This document shows positions 23,888 through 27,506 of a stretch of 27,506 bases of DNA, piece after piece. Below the pieces are notes generated by a model. It searched no databases. It was given only the letters and a program-made list of their open reading frames with translations, and was not told the origin of the DNA. A program made the translations under genes and the position numbers. Within the stretch, counting starts at the first letter, position 1, and every line of letters begins with the position of its first letter. Source of the stretch: JANPEF01 sp046596055 (GTDB lineage: Bacteria; Eisenbacteria; RBG-16-71-46; DASYSL01); assembly GCA_046596055.1 (NCBI GenBank), contig JBKJNH010000141.1, forward strand, positions 1-27,506, given 5' to 3'.

Positions 23888-23997
23888 GCGCACCGTCCAT
23901 CCGGTCGCCGTCCGAAGCCCTTCGCGGCCCCGGTCGGCGTTCGTTTCTTCGCCCCGAAATCGTCTGGATCGTCGTTTCCTCGAAAGGCCGTCCCCGC

Positions 23998-25353
23998 GTG
24001 TTCGATTCGCTCACCCGCCGCCTCGAAGGCATCTTCCAGAAGCTGCGCGGCCAGGGAAAGCTCACCCCCGAGAACGTCAAGGAAGGGCTGCGCGAGATCC
24101 GTCGCGCGCTGCTCGAGGCCGACGTTCATGTCTCGGTGGCGAAGGACTTCCTGGCGAAGGTCGAGGAGCGGGCGATCGGGCGCGAGGTCCTCGAGGGCGT
24201 TGACCCCGCGGCGATGCTCGTGCAGGTCGTCTACGAGGAACTGGTCGCCATTCTCGGCACCAGCGCGACGCCGATCGCGCTGTCACCGAAGACGCCGACC
24301 GTCGTCCTGCTCGTCGGCCTGCAGGGCTCGGGCAAGACCACGTTCGCGGCCAAGCTCGCGAGGTGGTTCAAGGACAAGGGCAAGCGCGCGCTGCTGGCCA
24401 GCGCCGACATTCACCGCCCGGCCGCGCTCGAGCAGCTGCGCGTCCTCGCGGAGGGCAATGGACTCTCGTTCCGGCCGACCGACATCGCCCAGCAGCCCGC
24501 GGACATCGCGAAGGGCGCGCTGCGCGAGGCGATCGATCGCGGCTTCGACGTCCTGATCTTCGACACCGCCGGACGCCTGACCATCGACGAAGCGATGATG
24601 GACGAGGCGAAGGCGGTGAAAGCCGCGCTCAAACCGCACCAGGTCGTGCTTGTCGTCGACGGCATGACCGGCCAGGACGCGGTCAAGACGGGCGAGGCCT
24701 TCCACAAGGAACTCGGCGTCGACGGCGTCGTGCTGACCAAGATGGATGGCGACGCCCGTGGCGGCGCCGCGCTGTCGCTGCGTCATGTCACGGGGCGGCC
24801 GATCGTGTTCATGTCGACCGGCGAGAAGGTCGACGCCCTCGAGGCGTTCCACCCCGACCGCCTCGCCTCGCGCCTGCTCGGCATGGGCGACGTCCTCACG
24901 CTGGTCGAAAAGGCGCAGGAGAAGGTCGACTTCGAGCGCGCCATGGAGCTCGAGAACAAGCTCAAGAAGAGCGACCTCAACCTCGAGGACTTCCTCGGCC
25001 AGATGCGGGAGATGAAGAAGCTGGGCTCGCTCGCCGAGATCCTCAAGCTGCTGCCCGGCGGGCACAAGGTCGATCACAAGATGTCCGAGGAAGGCGAGCG
25101 CGAGCTCAAGCGCGTCGAGGCGATCATTCTCGCCATGACGCCGCACGAGCGCGCGAAACCGCAGGTCCTCGACGCGTCCCGCAAGCGCCGCATCGCGGCG
25201 GGAAGCGGCACGCAGGTGCAGAACGTGAACAAACTGCTGCGCGACTTCGATCAAGTCCGCACCCTTGCGAAGCGGATGAAGGGCCCGAAGAAGAAGCTGC
25301 CTTTCGCTCCGCCCGGAATGCGCGGCATGGGGGGGTTCCGCTTCGGCGGCTGA
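23998..25353 (+). CDS. ffh: Signal recognition particle GTPase Ffh (SRP54)
   Basis: A 451-residue SRP54 protein, which binds 4.5S RNA and signal peptides and delivers ribosomes to FtsY at the membrane. The GTG at 23998 gives the standard opening FDSLTRRLEGIFQKLRGQG. The N domain runs to about 100; the G domain contains GLQGSGKT at 108-115, SADIHRPAALEQL, DTAGR at 189-193 and TKMDGDARGG at 248-257. The methionine-containing M domain runs from about 320, and the end is rich in Gly/Met/Phe. In-frame sequence upstream to 23878 contains the promoter and is not coding. It is followed by rpsP, the usual neighbour in many genomes. Confidence 0.97.
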   Translation: MFDSLTRRLEGIFQKLRGQGKLTPENVKEGLREIRRALLEADVHVSVAKDFLAKVEERAIGREVLEGVDPAAMLVQVVYEELVAILGTSATPIALSPKTPTVVLLVGLQGSGKTTFAAKLARWFKDKGKRALLASADIHRPAALEQLRVLAEGNGLSFRPTDIAQQPADIAKGALREAIDRGFDVLIFDTAGRLTIDEAMMDEAKAVKAALKPHQVVLVVDGMTGQDAVKTGEAFHKELGVDGVVLTKMDGDARGGAALSLRHVTGRPIVFMSTGEKVDALEAFHPDRLASRLLGMGDVLTLVEKAQEKVDFERAMELENKLKKSDLNLEDFLGQMREMKKLGSLAEILKLLPGGHKVDHKMSEEGERELKRVEAIILAMTPHERAKPQVLDASRKRRIAAGSGTQVQNVNKLLRDFDQVRTLAKRMKGPKKKLPFAPPGMRGMGGFRFGG

Positions 25354-25419
25354 GCCGCACGCGAACCCCTATCGTTGCGGGCCGTGTCGCGCCCGCGTTT
25401 CCCTGGAGGCAACACCGTC

Positions 25420-25836
25420 ATGGCCGTCGTGATTCGTCTGCGCCGCATGGGCGCCAAGAAGGACCCCAAGTTCCGTATCGTCGTCGCCGAGTCCAAGTCG
25501 CCCCGTGACGGGCGTTGTGTCGACGAGATCGGTCACTACAATCCGCAGCCCAAGGAAGCCGAGCTGAAGGTCGACCTCGAGCGCGCCGCGTACTGGCTGT
25601 CGGTCGGCGCGACGCCGTCCGACCAGGTGAAGTCGCTGTTCAAGAAGGCGGGCGTCAAGCTGCCCGTCCGCGCGACCGCCAAGAAGGTGAAGAAGGCGGC
25701 GCCCGCGGGTGAGGCCAAGAAGGCGAAGAAGGGTCCGAGCAAGCGCGTCGTCGCCAAGAAGGCCCGCGTCGCCGCCAAGGCCGCCGCCCCGAAGAAGGTC
25801 GCGAAGAAGGCGACGAAGAAGGCCGCCAAGAAGTAG
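25420..25836 (+). CDS. rpsP: Small ribosomal subunit protein bS16 with Lys/Ala-rich tail
   Basis: A 138-residue bS16. The first ~85 residues are canonical: VVIRLRRMGAKKDPKFRIVVAES, RDGRCVDEIGHYNPQP, and ERAAYWLSVGATPSDQVKSLFKKAG. From about residue 87 the protein continues as a low-complexity tail of Lys, Ala, Val and Arg (motifs such as AKKAKKG, KKVAKKATKKAAKK) to the C-terminus, resembling histone H1-like bacterial tails. Most bS16 proteins are 80-100 residues. GGAGG at 25404-25408 precedes the ATG at 25420. The gene follows ffh by 66 nt as in many bacteria, but the expected rimM-trmD-rplS do not follow; hemC does. Confidence 0.95.
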   Translation: MAVVIRLRRMGAKKDPKFRIVVAESKSPRDGRCVDEIGHYNPQPKEAELKVDLERAAYWLSVGATPSDQVKSLFKKAGVKLPVRATAKKVKKAAPAGEAKKAKKGPSKRVVAKKARVAAKAAAPKKVAKKATKKAAKK

Positions 25837-25891
25837 AACCGCCTTCGGAACTCCCCGCAACCGCGCCGCGCAGGGAGGCCGCGCATTCCCC

Positions 25892-25917
25892 GGCGTTCCT
25901 CGTGCGCGAGGGACGCC
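25892..25917 (+). terminator. Strong hairpin between rpsP and hemC
   Basis: An 11-bp stem (GGCGTTCCTCG paired with CGAGGGACGCC, one G.U pair) closed by the loop TGCG. It lies 10 nt before the hemC ribosome site and 56 nt after the rpsP stop. There is no T tract, so it may be a factor-dependent terminator, an mRNA-stabilising element, or a structure controlling hemC translation. Confidence 0.4.
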
Positions 25918-25935
25918 GTTCGCCTTGGAGGGTTC

Positions 25936-26877
25936 GTGAGCGCTTCGCGTCAACATCTGAAGCTCGGCGCCCGCGGCAGCGCGCTCGCCGTGGCGCAGGC
26001 CGAGGTCGTGGCGACGGCCCTCAAGGCGGCGCACAAGAACCTGGACATCACGATCGAGAGGATCGTGACGCAGGGCGACAAGGACCTCGACCGCCCGCTG
26101 CACCAGCTCGGCGGGAAGGGCGTGTTCACCAAGGAACTCGACGACGCCCTGCTCGAGGATCGTATCGACTTCGCCGTCCACTCGCTCAAGGACGTGCCGA
26201 CCGAGTTGCCCGAGGGGCTCGCCCTCGCGGCCGTCGGTCACCGCGCGCATCCGTTCGACGTGCTGCTCACGCTCGACGGCCGTATCCTCGACGAACTCGA
26301 AGAGGGTGCGAAGATCGGCACGTCGAGCCTGCGCCGCCGCGCCCAGCTCCTGCTCTACAACCCCGACCTCGAGATCGTCGACCTGCGCGGCAACCTCGAG
26401 ACGCGGTGGAAGAAGCTGCAGGCGGGCCAGGTGGATGCGCTGTGCCTCGCCGCCGCCGGGCTCGAACGCCTGGGCTGGCAGGATCGCGTCAGCGAGATCT
26501 TCACCCAGGAGATCATGGTTCCCGCGGTCGGGCAGGGCTTCCTCGCCATCGTCACGCGCGAGGACGATTCGAAGACGCGCTCGCTGGTCGAGGCCTACGA
26601 GGATCCCAAGGCGCGCATCGCGGCCGATTGCGAGCGCGGTTTCCTCGAGGCCCTGGGCGGCGGATGTCAGGTGCCGGCCGGTGCGCTGGCCCAGGTGGTC
26701 GATGGCCAGGTCGTGATCGAAGGCATCATCGCCAGTCCCGATGGGATCCACGTCTATCGCGGCGACCACCAGGGTCGCAAGTCGATGGCCGCCGCGATCG
26801 GCAAGCGCCTCGCCATCGACCTCCTCGATCAGGGCGGCGATCGCATCGTCGCCCGGGCCCGCGCGCAGAAGGCCTGA
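25936..26877 (+). CDS. hemC: Hydroxymethylbilane synthase (porphobilinogen deaminase)
   Basis: A 313-residue enzyme that joins four porphobilinogen units into hydroxymethylbilane for heme and other tetrapyrroles. The catalytic aspartate is Asp86 in HSLKDVPTELP, and Cys244 in GGGCQVP carries the dipyrromethane cofactor. The opening LGARGSALAVAQAE and the middle GTSSLRRRAQLL, LRGNLETRWKKL and PAVGQGFLAI segments are all intact. The GTG at 25936 is set by GGAGGG at 25927-25932. hemD begins 2 nt after its stop, so the two are translated together. Confidence 0.97.
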   Translation: MSASRQHLKLGARGSALAVAQAEVVATALKAAHKNLDITIERIVTQGDKDLDRPLHQLGGKGVFTKELDDALLEDRIDFAVHSLKDVPTELPEGLALAAVGHRAHPFDVLLTLDGRILDELEEGAKIGTSSLRRRAQLLLYNPDLEIVDLRGNLETRWKKLQAGQVDALCLAAAGLERLGWQDRVSEIFTQEIMVPAVGQGFLAIVTREDDSKTRSLVEAYEDPKARIAADCERGFLEALGGGCQVPAGALAQVVDGQVVIEGIIASPDGIHVYRGDHQGRKSMAAAIGKRLAIDLLDQGGDRIVARARAQKA

Positions 26878-26879
26878 CG

Positions 26880-27506
26880 ATGCCCGAACCCGGGCCGCTC
26901 GCCGGGCGCACCGTGGTCGTGACGCGGACGCTTGCGCAGGCCGGTGAGCTGACCGATGCCCTGCGCCTCCTCGGCGCTCGTGTGCTCGAGGCCCCGGTGA
27001 TCGAGCTGGCCGATCCGCCCGACTGGGCGCCCTGCGATGCCGCGGTGGCCGCGCTCACGACCTACGACTGGATCGCCTTCACCAGCGGGAACGCGGTCGA
27101 CCGCTTCGTGGCGCGCGCCGCCCGCGTCGGTCGCGACGTGGCGGCCGCGCTGGCCGCGGTGCGCATTGGTCAGTCGACCGGCCCCCGCGTCGCCGCGATC
27201 GGTGCAGCGACGGCGCGCCGTCTCGCGTCGAAGGGCATCTCCGTCGCGCTGACCGCCGACTCGGCTCGCGCCGAGGGCCTCTTCAGCGCGCTCGAGCGCC
27301 TGGGCGCCGCGCGGCCGGGGCGCCGCGTGCTGGTGCCGCGCGCGTTCGAGGCGCGCGAGACGCTACCCGATGCGCTGCGCGCCGCGGGGGCCACGGTCGA
27401 CGTCGTTCCGGTGTATCGTGTCGTCGCCACGGACTACGACGCCGCGCCGGTGGTTGCCGCGCTGCGCGCGGGCCAGGTCGCCGCGATCACGTTCCTGAGC
27501 GGTGGC
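26880..27506 (+). CDS. hemD: Uroporphyrinogen-III synthase (truncated by the window end)
   Basis: The first 209 codons of a HemD-type protein, which closes and isomerises hydroxymethylbilane to uroporphyrinogen III. The ATG at 26880 is 2 nt after the hemC stop and opens with LAGRTVVVTRTLAQAGEL, typical of the family. WIAFTSGNAVDRF at about 61-73 and the VAAIGAATARRLASKGI segment are further marks of the HEM4 fold. The reading frame is still open at 27506, near a second AITFLSGG segment, so roughly the last fifth is missing. Confidence 0.93.
   Translation, partial: MPEPGPLAGRTVVVTRTLAQAGELTDALRLLGARVLEAPVIELADPPDWAPCDAAVAALTTYDWIAFTSGNAVDRFVARAARVGRDVAAALAAVRIGQSTGPRVAAIGAATARRLASKGISVALTADSARAEGLFSALERLGAARPGRRVLVPRAFEARETLPDALRAAGATVDVVPVYRVVATDYDAAPVVAALRAGQVAAITFLSGG

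Noticed and set aside
23878..23997. N-terminal extension of Ffh by 40 residues
   Set aside because: The region holds the extended -10 promoter and leader; the SRP54 family starts at the GTG at 23998.

Overview
The window is a stretch of bacterial chromosome with very high G+C. Almost every codon ends in G or C, GTG and TTG starts are common, and genes are tightly packed with frequent 4-nt start/stop overlaps. The gene order tgt-yajC-def-fmt-rsmB-PASTA-rpe, followed by a Yip1-type membrane protein and a family 5 uracil-DNA glycosylase, together with a secreted prolyl oligopeptidase and a phosphoketolase/acetate kinase pair, suggests a poorly cultured Gram-negative lineage such as the Eisenbacteria/Krumholzibacteriota/Gemmatimonadota neighbourhood. 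That placement is inference from gene content. No rRNA, tRNA, CRISPR array, insertion sequence or phage gene is visible.

Layout. 177-8784 (+): a secreted prolyl oligopeptidase, a CPx-type metal P-ATPase starting 2 nt later, a small unknown protein, then phosphoketolase, acetate kinase and a GNAT acetyltransferase, the last three joined by GTGA overlaps. 8848-10269 (+): a flavoprotein oxidase with its own well-formed promoter. 10461-13386 (-): 4-alpha-glucanotransferase preceded by an ankyrin-repeat lipoprotein. 13470-22190 (+): the tgt-to-UDG housekeeping run (queuosine exchange, Sec accessory protein, formyl-Met addition and removal, 16S rRNA m5C methylation, a PASTA protein, ribulose-phosphate epimerase, Yip1 protein, UDG). 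22094-23760 (-): a HEPN protein, an overlapping partner protein of unknown function, and a BtpA-family protein. 23998-27506 (+): ffh, rpsP, hemC and a hemD truncated by the window end.

How the genes work together. Phosphoketolase makes acetyl phosphate from sugar phosphates and acetate kinase turns it into ATP and acetate; rpe interconverts the pentose phosphates that feed it. Def, Fmt, RsmB, Tgt, bS16, Ffh and YajC are translation and protein-export functions. HemC and HemD are consecutive steps to uroporphyrinogen III.

Most unusual content: (1) RsmB carries an extra N-terminal region of about 390 residues, made largely of an Arg/Pro/Asp-rich 13-residue tandem repeat; (2) a HEPN gene overlaps a conserved-looking partner of unknown function, a candidate toxin-antitoxin or defence-type module; (3) bS16 has a histone H1-like Lys/Ala tail; (4) Rpe has a low-complexity insertion in the barrel; (5) several promoters look leaderless, including a divergent pair between the ankyrin lipoprotein and tgt.
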